Part shown: piece by piece, positions 1-12,624 of the stretch
Layout: each line of letters starts with the position of its first letter
How positions within the stretch are numbered: the stretch's first letter is position 1
Origin: Siniperca chuatsi
Taxonomy: Eukaryota; Chordata; Actinopteri; Centrarchiformes; Sinipercidae
NCBI RefSeq assembly: GCF_020085105.1
Contig: NC_058063.1
Span: 22,849,066-22,913,065 of the forward strand
Reading direction: 5' to 3'
DNA length: 64,000 nucleotides
Notes under the pieces: model-generated
What the model saw: the letters and a program-made list of their open reading frames with translations, nothing else
Database searches by the model: none
What the model was told of the DNA's origin: nothing
Program-made: the position numbers and the translations under genes

Positions 1-112
1 AACCACTGGACTAAACTAGCTAACTGTAGCCTATATAAAGCAGTTAAAACTAGCTCCACCTCGAGCAGCTACAGCATTAAAATGCTGCTCTAACGTTGAT
101 GCATTAGTATTA
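1..112 (-). repeat. Inverted copy of the GTTAGCTAG minisatellite and flank
   Basis: Read on the minus strand, this edge of the window matches about 28765-28860 and the hAT-like junction near 30575. It runs from a sequence containing CATCAACGTTAGAGCAGC through GCTAGTTTTAACTGC to TTTAGTCCAGTGGTT. The same repeat complex therefore extends left of the window in the opposite orientation. Confidence 0.75.
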
Positions 113-480
113 ATAATCTAATAATGTCACATAGAATCGGATATCAGTCAATGGGCTGCATAAACCGATTTTCTGTTAAGTTAAGGATCAATTCCAAATC
201 CTACTTCCCTACTTCTACAACTTAAGTCAAATGTTGAATTTGTAGAGTTCAAAAGTCCAAATTTTTTGACTTAGAAAGTAAAAAAAAATCAATATAACAC
301 CGCAATTTTTATTTTTCTTAATCCTAACTAAAATTCTGACTTGACATCAAACCTAAATTTTCTACCGTTTTTGTTTTTTCTGACGAAAACGGACTTATTT
401 CTCCCATTTCACGGAAATTCCCGAGTGCTTCCGAACTCAGGTGAGTCACACGCCGTCAGCTCCGGAGGTGAGTCATCAGG
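113..480. other. No gene recognised
   Basis: AT-rich sequence upstream of the candidate first exon of the sphingomyelin synthase gene. I see no reading frame with family features and no clear TATA box. Promoter function is possible only by position. Confidence 0.4.
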
Positions 481-626
481 GCGCGTCGCCGGAAGCAGCC
501 GCACCATATTTGGATTCTGGCGGATACACGGGACATGTTAGTGCTTGACAGGATACACACGCAGTTTCTGGAGACGAGAAAGTGACGAGGTCCGAGTCGA
601 AGAAGTTAAATTCTGCAATTTAAGCG
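481..626 (+). other. Candidate non-coding first exon of the sphingomyelin synthase gene
   Basis: A locally GC-richer stretch ends in a strong donor (AAGCG|GTGAGT, GT at 627-628). It lies on the same strand as, and 6.5 kb upstream of, the acceptor at 7137 that opens the exon with the start codon. The exon's left edge is not visible and 481 is only a guess. Assignment rests on donor quality and position. Confidence 0.35.
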
Positions 627-844
627 GTGAGTTTGTGTTTCTTCAACTCCACGCGCAGAAAGTTGAGCATGTTTTTACCTGTTTGATTATTATTTTTTTT
701 TAAAAAGAGGCAGAAACGTGCCAAACAGCGTCCGACAGGTGTGTTTCTGAGTTCCTGAATATGTCGTCCTGCCCTTGTCGAAAGGAAGTACGTGCGCTTA
801 ACATTTCCAACTTTTATTTTAGTTGTAAACACAACTTTTCATGC

Positions 845-846
<2 letters not shown>

Positions 847-923
<77 letters not shown>
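847..923. repeat. (TG)n followed by (GA)n microsatellite
   Basis: About 30 uninterrupted TG units followed by seven GA units. Tracts like this make spurious open frames on both strands. Confidence 0.97.
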
Positions 924-929
924 TATTCA

Positions 930-1195
930 TGTTCTTATATCCCAGTGGGTCCCCATGGTTATAACTATGGGGACTTGTGTCACTGTGGGGACCAATATTG
1001 AGGTCCCCATGGTTAGAGACGGCTTCTTGACGGTTAAGACTTGGTTTTAGGGTTCAGGTTACAATTAGGCTAAGGTTAGGGTTAAGATTAGGCATTTAGT
1101 TGTGATGGTTAAGGTTGGGGTAAGGGGCTGGGGAAAGCATTACGTCCCCCACTGGGACAGTGAAACAAACTTATGTGTGTGTGTAAATTTGTTGT
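930..1195. repeat. Interspersed teleost repeat with GGGGACC and TTAGGG-like motifs
   Basis: Paired GGTCCCCATGGTTA-type blocks are followed by short TTAGGG-like words (about 1050-1110) and a GGTTAAGG block, ending at a TG run. From memory this is a dispersed repeat often attached to TG tracts in fish genomes. The telomere-like words are part of it and do not indicate a telomere. Confidence 0.6.
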
Positions 1196-1442
1196 TTTAC
1201 TCCTTTTATTTGGTGAAAATTAGCTCAGAAAACATCCACAGCTTCCAGCTCCTCACTTGTGAAGAGTTACGTACTTAGTGTAAGTTTTATTTAATAGTTT
1301 TTTTATTACTTTTTTTCCCGATTTTGCCAGTCAATTAATCAATTGGTTAATCGATTTCCTTTAATCATTAAAAGTCATTCATTTTGTGAAAATCAGCAGA
1401 AATTCACTGCTTCCAGCTGCTAGACGAGTTCATACTTTTCTG

Positions 1443-1512
<70 letters not shown>
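1443..1512. repeat. (AT)n microsatellite
   Basis: About 35 uninterrupted AT units. Confidence 0.97.
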
Positions 1513-1515
<3 letters not shown>

Positions 1516-1544
1516 TTAGATAAATATCTGTTATCTGGTACTTT

Positions 1545-1860
1545 TATTTAGTGCTGAAACAATTAGTCGATTTATCCATTGACAGAAATGAAATCGCCAG
1601 CGATTTGGATAATCGATTTATCCTTTGTCAGGCAAAAAGCCCAAACATTTGTTAGTTTGAGCTTCTCAAAATGTGAGGATTTGCTGTTTTTCTCTGTTTT
1701 ATATCATTCTAAACTGAATATCTTTGGGTTTTGGTCAGACAAAACAAACAATTTGAAGAACGTCAACATGGAATCTGGGAAAGTATAATTGATATTTTCA
1801 CTTCTCTCCGATACTTAGAATTAATTAATCAAAAAGTTTAGTGTAGTTGCAGCCCTACTT
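1545..1860. repeat. Copy of an interspersed repeat with ATTAGTCGATT/TTAATTAATC ends
   Basis: The copy has an ATTAGTCGATTTATCC end, a middle with CTTCTCAAAATGTGAGGATTTGC and a TTGGTCAGACAAA block, and an ATTAATTAATC end near GTTGCAGCCCTA. Other copies in this window share these blocks in the same order or inverted (2505-2815, 4065-4290, 6330-6640, 50440-50640, 50925-51215). It is non-coding, and its length and ends suggest a MITE-like family. Confidence 0.65.
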
Positions 1861-2199
1861 TTGCTATCAGTCAGAGAAAATGAAGTTTGTTAGTTGCAGT
1901 CCTGTAATACTTCCCCCTGTCGGTCTTGTGTTGGTGAATCAGTTCTAATTAGGGGGAAATTGAATTCTCGTGGTCTTAACTTCATTAGGGTTCATTTCTC
2001 TGTTCTGTGGGGCTGTAAACAGGATGTGACATAAGAACCATGCAGAAGACAGTTTAGAGATGCGGAAAGTAAAAACAATTGTCAAAAGTTTGTCAGATTG
2101 TTAGTTTTCTTTACTTATTCTCTTATTTAAATAATAATAGTGCTAATTTTACACTGTATTAAGTTTAGGAAAAGCTGTAATAAGGCTGCTTGTGTTCAG

Positions 2200-2490
2200 A
2201 CAAAATTTAATCAAAATCAGGTTTAATAGCAAGTAAGTTTTCACATACAAGGAATTTGCCTTGGTTTATTGGTGCATAACAATACATGGAGAGAAAGTAA
2301 AGTACAATAACAAATACTGCAAATTCACGAAACAAATATAAAATAGAAACATTTACAATAAAAAATATTATAAAAATATGTGCAATACATCTGTTTTTAA
2401 ACTGAAAGAGTTCTACAGTTTGTGCAGGAATGTGCAAAAGTTCACAGTATTCAGAATATGTGCAGTGTAAAGAGATAATAGTCCAAAAGA
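2200..2490 (-). repeat. 3' end fragment of a LINE
   Basis: AATCAGGTTTAATAGCAAGT, CACATACAAGGAATTTG and a run of short TGCAATA/TGTGCA words are typical of the 3' untranslated end of a common teleost CR1/Rex-type LINE, read on the minus strand. No reading frame is preserved. Confidence 0.55.
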
Positions 2491-2504
2491 TGTGCGTTAA
2501 TGTA

Positions 2505-2815
2505 ACGCAAGAAAATTAATCTGCAACTATTTGGATACGCAATTAAATCTTTTCAATACTTCTTCAAGCAACAACATCAAATATTCTCCAGTTCCAGCTT
2601 CTCAAATGTGAGGATTTGCTGCTTTTCTTTGTCTTGTGTCACTGAACATTTGATATCTGTAGGTTTTTGACTGTTGGTCAGACAAACAAAGCAATTTGAA
2701 GATGTCACTTTGGGGTCTGGGAAACTATACTGACAAAATGATTAATTGATTAGTCGAGAAAATAAGCTGCAGTTTAATGAAAATAATCATTAGTTGCAGC
2801 CCTAATACCAAAATT
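2505..2815. repeat. Copy of the ATTAGTCG interspersed repeat
   Basis: Shares CCAGCTTCTCAAATGTGAGG, TTGGTCAGACAAAC and GATTAGTCGAGAAAATAA blocks with 1545-1860 and ends in GTTGCAGCCCTAA. Confidence 0.65.
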
Positions 2816-2819
2816 CAGG

Positions 2820-4060
2820 CATAGTTTGGCACCGTTATAGAAATGTTTTAAATACATACCTGTAATTAGAGGTATTTATTACAGGATTGCCTTATAGTTG
2901 TTGCACAACAGGGTGCAAGGATCAGGGAGTGTGCTTGTGTTTAAAAATCAGATAAAAAGTGAGTTTAGATGCGTTTTAAAGGGACTTAAAGGCAAAAAGT
3001 GAGATTTCCTTCTTGAGAAATTAATTCAGATGCAGATTTCCAGCTTATGTGTGAGTGTTGGGAGTTTTCTGAGGACATTTGACATTTGTCAAAATAATCC
3101 TGTATGACGAGTTTCAAGCAGCCGTTTAAGTGTTTTTGACTTGTGTGTTTGTGCAGGGAGGCTTATCACTCAGTCACACATGTATATTAGCACACATTCA
3201 CTTTTGTGTGAAATGTTGTCGGAGAGGCAGCAGGGAGAGGAGGTATTCAGCAGGAGAGAGAGACATGACTCCCAATTTAACTCAATCTGCATCAGTTTAC
3301 ACAAATCAGCGTATTTAAGTCCCAAACATTACATTTCCCCTGAGGTAGAAACAAAAATACTGACTGTACTGCTGCTGCTTCTTCACTCTTTGAGTCTCTA
3401 TAAGAAACCAGACTCCTTAGCAATTATCACTCAAGTTTTAGAAATACAAGTTGGGGGTTATTCTATATTTTTATTACAATCAACAAATCTTATGCAGATT
3501 CAAAGAACATCCGTCTCTAAATACTGTCTGACTTCCTGTCTGTGGCTCTGAGCTCATTGGTTCCTGCTGAAGACGTAAATCTTTAAAAACTCCTCACAGA
3601 TATATAGTTACCGGTTTAAAAAGGCTCAGTAGTTTCCTCAAACAGCTGCTCGCTGTAGTTTTTATCAAACTAACAGGAGGAAACAGTGCATCTGTTGGGG
3701 ACTATTTCCAGCGGCGGATGAATCCACATGTGGTGCTGTAGTGAGTGTTTGGGGCAGCAGGACGGTGTGTGTGGGGCGGAGGCAGAATAAACTACAGTGT
3801 GTGTGTTCATGGTGATGAAGGAACATGTCAGCCAGTGCAACAGAGCGGCTCGCTGATGTGTTTTTAACAGTTTCTGGACAAAGATGGAGGAAGAAGATCC
3901 ATCAGGCTGTGATTCACACACACCACCTGTTAGCAGATACGTTCACTGCTGGATTGAGTCTGAACGTGTTGACAAGAACAAAAATATAGAATATCACCAG
4001 GCTAATTTTTTAAACTCGGGCTGGCTGTCGTTTGATATGATATGAGTTACGGTACTGAAA
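2820..4060. other. Intronic sequence, no feature recognised
   Basis: Within the putative first intron of the sphingomyelin synthase gene. The open frames here lack conserved-looking protein sequence and none is flanked by convincing splice sites. Confidence 0.4.
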
Positions 4061-4064
4061 ACGA

Positions 4065-4440
4065 GGCCTGCAACTAATGATTGTTTTCATTTGATGTGCC
4101 AGTTATTTTTTCCATTGCTTTGTTTAGTCTATTTAAATGCCCATCATAATTCCCCAGAGCTCCAGGTGACGTCGTCAGATGTTTTGTTTGTCCGACCAAC
4201 AGTCCAAAGACACAAAGATATTCAGTTTACAATGATATAAAACCGACAAACCACGTGGCTCATTTAAAATCTTCAAAAATTGTTTTTAACTAAATTAAAT
4301 TTAAACTCAGTTAAACACTCAGATATTTTGAAAAGTGTAAAGAAGTAAAACTTTATTCAAATAGCACCTTTCAAAACCAGGGTTACGTTCACCGTTACAA
4401 AAAAGACATTACAATAACATTTTTATCCTTTAAACTTTAA
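4065..4440. repeat. ATTAGTCG-type repeat joined to a LINE-tail-like fragment
   Basis: From 4065 to 4290 the block order (GCAACTAATGATTG, CCAACAGTCCAAAGACACAA) matches the dispersed family above. From about 4335, AAAACTTTATTCAAATAGCAC followed by CTTTCAAAACC resembles the reverse complement of an L2-type LINE 3' tail. Confidence 0.5.
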
Positions 4441-4444
4441 TTTT

Positions 4445-5825
4445 ATGCATTTATAAACATTGTACATTTATTTCCACAGTAGAGTGTGTTTAGTTAACAA
4501 AATGCATAAAACAGCAGAGTTACTGCATTTAAGGTCGACATCAGCTCGAACAGGGACAAAGACGTCAAAGGTCATCGGCGGCATTACGGCAACATTGTGA
4601 AAATTTCACTGCGATTTGCAAGCTGGCTAATTAACGTTAGCTCGCTAACCTGAAGTAGCATTAGCAGACTATTTGGCTGAAAGAAAGAGAAATGGTTCTA
4701 ACTGTCATTAAGTTATTGTTTGATAGTATTCGATTGGTCTTATTTACAGTATTTTATAGTTTGTAATCTAATTTTAGTTTAATTCTGACTTGAAGTTCAG
4801 GAGGTTGCAGCAGATACATTTAATTAACATTATATTGTGCTGCTAATCTCATTTCCAGGTTGTGAACATTAATTAAAAACTGTGGTGTTTAAACATCTTT
4901 GAGTTGTAGTTGTTGTTGCCTTTAGTTACTTAAAGAAAAGTTTCAGTTTTTAACTTTGGTTTGGCGTCCAAAAGCATCTTTTTTAATCTAATTAGCTTTC
5001 AACAGTTGCATGTAAATAAAGTGAGTGAAACTTCTGAGTGTGCTGAAGGTATTTTTATTGCTTATGAACTCAACTCTTTATTTGCAAGAGCTAGAAAAGA
5101 TTGTTTGTTCTTTCACAAGTTACGTATTCTCAGTTCAAAGGTGACATCGGCTGATAGTGAAGGGAGATTCAGGTTGTCGTCCTCCTGTTTGGCGATAAGG
5201 ACGCCTCTGCCGGGCAGTCTCAATGTCTGACTCGTTTTCTACCAGAAGTCACATGTGTGTCAGCCCCCAAGGCATTAACAGGGTGGGTCTGTGTGTGTTT
5301 TACAGGGAGTGCCTTCCTCAGGTTACTTACGGTCAAACACTCAAAATTCATTCTCACAACAGCCTGGTATATGTGTGTGTTTGTGTGTGTGTGTGTGTTT
5401 GTGTGTTAAGCTGGTTCTGTTAACCCGCCTGAACTGGATTAACTGCAGAGATAAGAACGTTCCTGTATACAACTGCAGTAGAGTTCCGTTGGGTTACAGC
5501 AGGTGTGTAGTTCAGAACTTCATTGTGCATTTCTTAGATTTAGTGATGGCTAATCACAATCAAAATAGCACTGCTGTTGCTGAAAAAACAGCACGTTACA
5601 GAGTGATTGTGTGAGGTTGGATAAAAGTTCATCAGCTGACAACGTATATCATGGAATATAAAGTTTAGTGAATGCAAAGCGAGTTCTTCAGAATGCAGCA
5701 AAAATTGTAGAAATGTAAATGAAGTTTGCATAAGAAGGAGAATCCTTTTTTAAAAACAGTATTTCTTGTTTTAAACTTTATCAGGGGAATGTTTAGCAAT
5801 CATTAAATTACGACTTCACCTACTT
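4445..5825. other. Intronic sequence with a short TG tract
   Basis: No gene is recognised. An interrupted TG microsatellite lies at about 5371-5405. Confidence 0.4.
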
Positions 5826-6329
5826 GTAACATAGGGCTGGAACTAATGATCATTTTCATTGTTGATTAATATATCAACTTTTTTAATCAAGCGATGAAAC
5901 ATTTAGTCCATTATATAAATTATGTTAATGTTAATATTCTGTAGATGGACTGATCGATTCATTGTGTCTCTAGTAACATTATTAGTTTATTTGTTAGTGT
6001 TATTTTACATATTCAGGGGCTGTATTCCCTAAGAATCTTATCTTACAAACTCCTTCTTAGCTAAGAGTTTCCTCTTAGATGATGACATCATGATAACATC
6101 CTCTTTCATGAATGAACTGACTCAGTATGTCTACAGTGATTGGTTGACAGGTGTCAGTGGATGTGAAATAAAAGATTAAAATATTAAATTAAATTTGATA
6201 GATTGTATCTGGCATAAAACATTTGCATTTTCACATGTGCAAATTCTTACAGTAAATCCTTTGAGGTACTACATACAGCACCAAGTGATGAAATTAGCTT
6301 TATTTATGTATTTATTGTAGTTGGTGATT

Positions 6330-6640
6330 ATTTTAGGGCTGCTACTAATGATTAATCTGCTGAAAATGCCAGTTATATTTCCCACATCCCAAGGTGACGC
6401 ATTAAAATAGCTTGTTTTATTTGACCAACTGTCCAAAATCCAAAGATGTATAGTATATATACAGTATATAAGTTAACTCTGACCTATCACAAAGAAAAGA
6501 CTCAAATCATCTCAAATTTGAGAAGCTAGAACCAGTAAATGTTTAAAAACGATGAATCGACTTAAAATAGTTGCAGATTCATTTTTCTGTCAATCAACAA
6601 ATTGATTATTCGACTAATCGTTGCCTCCAGAAAGATCTAG
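6330..6640. repeat. Copy of the ATTAGTCG interspersed repeat, inverted blocks
   Basis: GGGCTGCTACTAATGATTAAT opens the copy. CCAACTGTCCAAAATCCAAA and CTCAAATTTGAGAAGCTAG follow, and it closes with ATTATTCGACTAATCG. Confidence 0.65.
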
Positions 6641-7137
6641 GAAAACAAAAAAAAGTATTAAAACTTTTGATTTGACATCCGATGCCGCGTGTATTGTATA
6701 ATTTCCTGTCAGAACAAAACTGTAATTTTGATTTCTTGTATACAAAACCATTATACTACAAAGATTAGTATATTTTACACACTGTACACAATCAGTATGT
6801 ATTATCGCATTTGAACACAGCAGCTGTTCACGACCGATAATCAAGACTGATGACTTTAATTTCAGTTCATGTGAGTTATTAGTGTTTTTGTAAATGTCGA
6901 CATGAATAAACTTTCAGGATTGGAACAAAAACACGTCGTACATGCAGGGAGGCCGTCGGACGAAGTGAAGGAGTCAAATATTTGTTTAACGTCAACCTGC
7001 TGGAACTAAACCGTTAATTAAACTTCAAATAAATTCAAAAACAAGGAAACAATCTGGAATAACTCAGTTTGAACATGAAATATTTTGACTTGTTGTCTCA
7101 TTTATCAGTTTGGTGAAAAGTCATTGTTTTTTTTCAG

Positions 7138-7597
7138 GTTTGTGCTGAATCATCCTGACCGGACCTGATCGACCAATCACCTGCCTTCTGTGTGACCTCG
7201 CCAGATTACCTCCTGATATTGATCAGATTGTTGATCTGTCGTCAGCACCAGACCAATCAAAGATCCTGCCCTGGACTTGTGATCACAGCCTGACCGACCA
7301 AAGAACTCAGCTGCTGGAATACTGATACCTGCTATTGATCGCTGATACTGAATTATTGATCACGCCTGAACCACGGAGAAGCAGTCAATACGTGATAAAG
7401 GAATATTTGTGATACTCAAATCTCCTGAAAACCTCCAGAGACAACTAAAGCTTTTGTTGTCCAATTAAGCTGATTTTTATTGGTCAGCTGACACATTTCA
7501 ATGACTGTGATTGGTTGGTGAGCAAGGGAAACCCTTCCTTACTGGTCAAAGAGTCATTAAGGTTTCCTAAAGGGGAAAAACCCCAACAGGCCGATCA
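7138..7597 (+). promoter_or_regulatory. 5' untranslated part of the start-codon exon, with a short upstream ORF
   Basis: A polypyrimidine tract and acceptor (TTTTTTTTCAG|GTTTG, AG at 7136-7137) open the exon that carries the start codon at 7598. An upstream ATG at 7501 opens a six-codon frame closing with TGA at 7519-7521, about 75 bases before the main start. The main start has a weak context (T at -3, G at +4), so leaky scanning or reinitiation could affect translation. Confidence 0.55.
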
Positions 7598-10500
7598 ATG
7601 GCAGCGTCAGAGCTGATCCAGGACAATTGTGATGTCCGCCCCCACGTGGAAGTTAACGTGACCACAGTGAATCCCCCTACAGGTCATCCTCCGGGGGTTG
7701 CCAACGGTAACCCGATACGCCTCACCTCCTTGTCGCCGCCCCCCACCGACGCACACGACGGCAAAAAGCAGCACGAGGGCAGCAAACTGAGCAGCCTGTT
7801 AAAACAGAACCAGCTGGTCCACTCTCTGAGCAGCGGACTGCGGCGACACTGCAACTACGTGAAGATCACCGTGCCGGAGGAACGGGCAAACCACCTCCCC
7901 AGTGAGTGGTGGAAGACGGGCGTGGCCTTCCTCTACGCCCTGTTCATCCTCGTCTTCACCACCGTCATCATCACCGTCGTCCACGAGAGGGTGCCGGACA
8001 AGTCGGTGAGCCCGCCGCTGCCCGACAAGTTCTTCGACTACATAGACCGAGTGCCGTGGGCCTTCACCGTCACCGAGGTCAACGGGCTGATCCTGGTCGG
8101 ACTCTGGCTCGTCCAGTGGCTCTTCCTCAAGCACAAGTACGATGAGCAGCTGTACTGCAGGGGTTTGTAGTATCAGTGGAAGTACTCGCACTACAGTGTA
8201 GTTCTGGGACAGTAGAAAGCTGGGGTCTGTTCAGAAAACAGGTTTAATAAACAATGAACTAACCCTGACATGGGAAACTCTGTGGGGCCGCTATCACACG
8301 GTGAGATTAGTGGGTTATCAGCCCCTGTTGTTAATTAATTATTGATTAATCTAGTGATTTTTAAAGTAGCAGAGACGAAGGTGACATCTTCAAATGACTG
8401 GAACTATGCCGTTATCCTTCCTACGGGATCCTGACGGGGACAAAAGAGTTTACAATAAAGTGACGAGTGATAAAGAGCAATCATTTTGATAGGTCAGTAG
8501 AATAACTTTGCTGTTCCAGGCTATAAAATAGAGTAATGTGTAGATTCCTTTTACTCTCTTATGATAACATTTTATTAGAAAAAAAGAATCCAAACACTGT
8601 TAATTATTGTGATTATAAATGTCAGATAGACGTCGTCAGACATGAATTACTCTTCCAAACTTTTTATCTGTATCACATATTTATAATAAACTACATCATG
8701 AGGCCAAAAAATACTTCCTCTATACAACTGAGCATGTTAAAAATGTCAAATGTAGGCTATTTAGGAAGACATATATAATATATAATACTTCCCACAGTTA
8801 TTTATAGTGTTACCTTTAATACTTGGATGTTATTTCTAGTGTTTCTACAGCTTTTTATTCTCTTTAAGCTCTCTGATAATATTGTATACAAATTAAAGCA
8901 CTGAAGGTAATGGTAAAACCAAACCAGCAACACAGAGGTGGATAAAAAAACTCACATTTTTGTGAAGTAAACCTCTCTCTCTGCAGAGCTATAGTGGCAC
9001 GTCGCTGTTTCTTCCTGATCGGGACGCTCTACATGTATCGCTGCGTCACCATGTACATCACCACCCTGCCTGTGCCTGGAAAACACATGGTCTGCGCTCC
9101 AAAGGTACATATACACACACTTACATTTACTGTACACCTGCCTGTTCCTTACATACACTTCATCATCAGTAAATGTTTTTGGTCGTCTCTGTGCAGCTGT
9201 ACAACGACTCGACGGGGAAAATCTGGAGGATTTTGAGGCTGATCTCAGGAGGAGGTAATACCCAAACTCTGAACTGATTTAATATACCTCAAGTTTTTCA
9301 TGGAAAAAAGAAAAATCCTGCTCTCTGTCTGTCAGGACCATTGAGGATGGTGGGTGTATAGTTATGTTTTACTACTTTTACACCAACAAAAATGATGGAT
9401 TTAGTATTTCTGGCAGTATGAGAATGCTTCAGCATTAAGATCTTCATGTTGGGAAATAAAATGTATATAAAGTATAAACATAAACTCCAACTTTGACCTT
9501 GTCGCGTTATCACTTACATTTCCTAAGTATCATGAGAGAAAATCTAAACTCAGTTCTTGAACATAACTTCTGTTTTTTTTAACTTTATTTGTGTTGCTTT
9601 CTGAAAACAGAAGCAAAGTAAATGGAAAAAGGAACAGAACAGACTAGAACATAAGTTCATACATAATAAGGATGGGTTTAATGTTTGTCTAGCACCTGGC
9701 TGATAAGAGATTTTGGTTCTTCACTTCCACATAATTAAATAAAGCAGCAGCTGAATCAATTCATGATGGAGAAGAGAAAAAACATCTCAACTCCTGCTAA
9801 AGGTAGCTAGCTTAGCATAAAGGTAGCTAGCTTAGCAGATGTCAGTAGCTGAGAGCTGGGGTTGTTTTAACGCGCCCTCCTCCTCGCTGTGTTTGTTTGT
9901 GTTCAGGTTTGTCTCTGACCGGCTCTCACCTGATGTGTGGTGACTTCCTGTACAGCGGTCACACCGTCATGTTGACGCTGTCCTACCTCTTCATCAAAGA
10001 GTGTGAGTACACACACTTCTCTGCATCGTTTATTTCAGCTTGAACTCACTGTGTACTGCTGCTGTTTCATTTTTAATCATTGGACTTATTAGTTATGATG
10101 CAGGTTGATTGATTCAGTTCCAGTGTATAATTGGTACCATATTATGTTTTTTATGGGAAAACTCACAAAACAAAAAACAACTAAAAATATTTATTACAAA
10201 GTTATATAACCTTAATATTTCCTGTGAATCTGTGTTGGATCTTTAACTTTTGAAAAATAGTAAAATACCAAAACAAATACAGAGGTTTTGACAATAAAGT
10301 CATAATTTAAAAGAATAAAAATCTTGTAACTTTTTCTTTAGTCTTTATTGTTGTAAGATAACTTTTCTTTTTTTTTTTTAGGCAAGTTTATTTGTAGCAC
10401 CTTTCAACAACAAGGCAATTCACAGTGCTTTAAGACAAAAGAAAAGGCGACATAAAAAGACATTTCACTAGGATTTAAAAAACAAAATAAGCTTGCATTA

Positions 10501-10817
10501 TAACAAGGTTAAGTGTGAACTTAGGAAGAGCTGATGATGGTGATGTATGAGTCAAGAAAGATCAAATAAATGTCACATACTCCAGTGTGTGATGTACTGC
10601 AGTGCTACATGTGTATATGATGTGGTGTGTGTACGTGTTGTTCAGACTCTCCCCAGTGGATGTGGTGGTATCGCTGGTTCTGCTGGTTTCTCAGCGCCTC
10701 CGGAGTCGTCTGCATCCTGATCGCTCACGAGCACTACAGCATCGACGTGGTGATCGGATACTTCGCCACCACCAGGACCTTTTGGTGGTACCACACCATG
10801 GCCAACACGCATGTAGG

Positions 10818-10878
<61 letters not shown>

Positions 10879-11504
10879 TTATGACCTCAGACCGCCCTCT
10901 GCTGGCAGTATTAAATGTACTTGTACTGCATATTACTTCTAAATCTGACGTGAGTTGTATCAGATGCAACATGGATCAGACAGATATTATTGTGAGGTCT
11001 GTTTATAGCAGCGGTTCTCCACATAAACCAAATTACAGGCAAGTTGAATTTCATTACAATAACATCTAGGCACATTGCTCACAAGTTACTGTGCAAATGA
11101 AAAATGCAAGTTAAACTTTGCCCAAACTTTAACTCTACACAAAAGACACAAGGCTGTCCCACTACACTGAAAACCAGAGAGCTATATAAGTTTGTTTTTT
11201 TTGGCACCTTTGCTGGAAAACATGACAGTAATGATGAATCAGTTATCAAAATAGTTGCCGATAAATTTTGTGTTGATTGATTTAAGTGTTTCATCTCCTG
11301 TCATTTCATTTTGTGTGTGTTATTGCTCAGGCGCTGCGTCAAGCTCCCAACAACTACCTGTCGAGGACGTGGTGGAACCCGATCTTCAATTTCCTGGAGG
11401 TGAACGTTAAGACGACGGTTCCCATCGTGTTCTCGTGGCCGGTGGCGCTGCCTCCATCCTGCAGACAGCGGTACAGGATAGTGGAGGGGGGGAGGGACGA
11501 GTGA
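7598..11504 (+). CDS. sgms2: Sphingomyelin synthase, SGMS2 type
   Basis: Transfers phosphocholine from phosphatidylcholine to ceramide, giving sphingomyelin and diacylglycerol, as a six-pass Golgi or plasma membrane protein. Coding exons are 7598-8136, 8987-9104, 9197-9254, 9907-10002, 10646-10812 and 11331-11504. All junctions are GT-AG and in phase, giving 383 aa (human SGMS2 is about 365). The first exon ends HKA-type after EWWKTG (membrane segment 1), VVHERVPD and PPLPDKFFDYIDRV. Family motif D3 is CGDFLYSGHT with catalytic His257; D4 is AHEHYSIDVV with His300 and Asp304. The His-His spacing of 43 equals that of SMS1. No SAM domain precedes it, and the end (FSWPVALPPSC) follows SGMS2, not SGMS1. 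An a/b paralogue letter cannot be assigned. The palmitoylated cysteine cluster of mammalian SGMS2 is reduced to a single Cys. An (AC)n tract starts just after the donor of exon 10646-10812. Confidence 0.95.
8170..8986. other. Intron 1 of the coding region
   Basis: Donor GTACGA at 8137, acceptor CTCTGCAG ending at 8986. Mostly AT-rich; only partial matches to interspersed repeats were seen. Confidence 0.7.
10370..10465 (-). repeat. LINE-tail-like fragment
   Basis: GCAAGTTTATTTGTAGCACC, followed by TTTCAACAACAAGGCAATTC and AGTGCTTTA, is the form of a widespread fish LINE 3' end read in reverse. It lies in an intron of the sphingomyelin synthase gene. Confidence 0.5.
10820..10877. repeat. (AC)n microsatellite beside a splice donor
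   Basis: About 29 AC units starting some eight bases after the donor at 10813. Length changes here lie in the intron, next to the 5' splice site. Confidence 0.95.
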
Positions 11505-12620
11505 GGATGGGGGAGATAACTGAGCTGAAATAGCATCCATCCTGACTCTTGTATGAAAGGACAGAGACTTTAACATCAGTTTACTTGCTAGAACCAGCAT
11601 TTCCAGCTCTCTCCTGCATACTGAGGAAGAGGAGACACTGAAAGGAGGAAGAGGTTATTATGTTTACATTACCATGATCACCAGGTGTTCATTCATCAGC
11701 ACGTTTAATCCCCAAAACCGTAATAATGCAGTTCATCCTCCTACCGAATCTGAAGTGACGAGTCTCCCGTTGAAATGTTTAGTCACACGTGGATTAACAA
11801 ACAGACGAGGTCGACTTCCTACTCTCACCGTCAGGAAAACAAGAGGTTTTGACTCTACTGAGAGTTAAAACAACTGTCGAATTAAAGCCTCAAGTCATCA
11901 GAAAATGAGTTTCACTTCTGTTGTGTCTTTGGTACACCATTATTTTTTGATCCATGCATGTTAGCCATCATGACAAACATCTCTGTCTTGATCTAATTTA
12001 AGGTTTAAATACGTTTCAGACGCCATAAAAGTTTTCAAAAGTGCCAGTAAATCCAGCCTATGGTGTTGTGAACTATGAACATTTGGGTTTCTGCCATGAT
12101 GGAGTTAAAACTTAAACCATAGACCTGCTGCAGCTTCTGAACTGGATTTCAGATGTTGATGTGAAGAGTTTTCTGGTCTTCATGTTCAGCTAACAGGATG
12201 AACACATCCTGCTGCTCCACCAACCAGCTGAAGAGGTGGAAAGCAGCTTTCACAATACAGGAATTATCAGGGTAACGACAATGGTTACTCACTGCTAGCT
12301 AAGACAGCTAAGATAGGCTTGCTTTTAACAGTGCGTATGTGTAGACAAGCAGCTGAGAAACAAGTGTTTATTGTTTGCGTACTTGCCTGTGTGATTTGTG
12401 TGAATCTGGAGGATTAAAAAGTTTGTCCACTGGCCAACACTAGAATATGTTCAAGGAGAACTTTCCACAAACATAAACAGACCTAAATATGGTGACTTAA
12501 CTCTGGTTTACTGTTTTTGCTGTTGCAGCGTGTACTGCAGAATAATCTGAAACAACGTACTAACAACACCTGAAACATGCTGAGAAAATGAGTAGCTATC
12601 TCATTGTCTTCTCATCTTCT
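11505..12620 (+). other. Probable 3' untranslated region and flank of sgms2
   Basis: Follows the TGA at 11502-11504. An ATTAAA signal occurs near 11881; other candidates further on are AATAAA near 12780 (inside a MITE) and AATAAA near 14027. The true end cannot be decided from the sequence. Confidence 0.4.
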
Positions 12621-12624
12621 GATT

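Noticed and set aside
1050..1115. TTAGGG-like words suggesting interstitial telomere sequence
   Set aside because: Only scattered single words inside a dispersed repeat; there is no tandem TTAGGG run.
7799..8191. A 130-codon minus-strand frame across the first coding exon of sgms2
   Set aside because: A shadow of the GC-rich plus-strand exon, whose product and splice phases are unambiguous.
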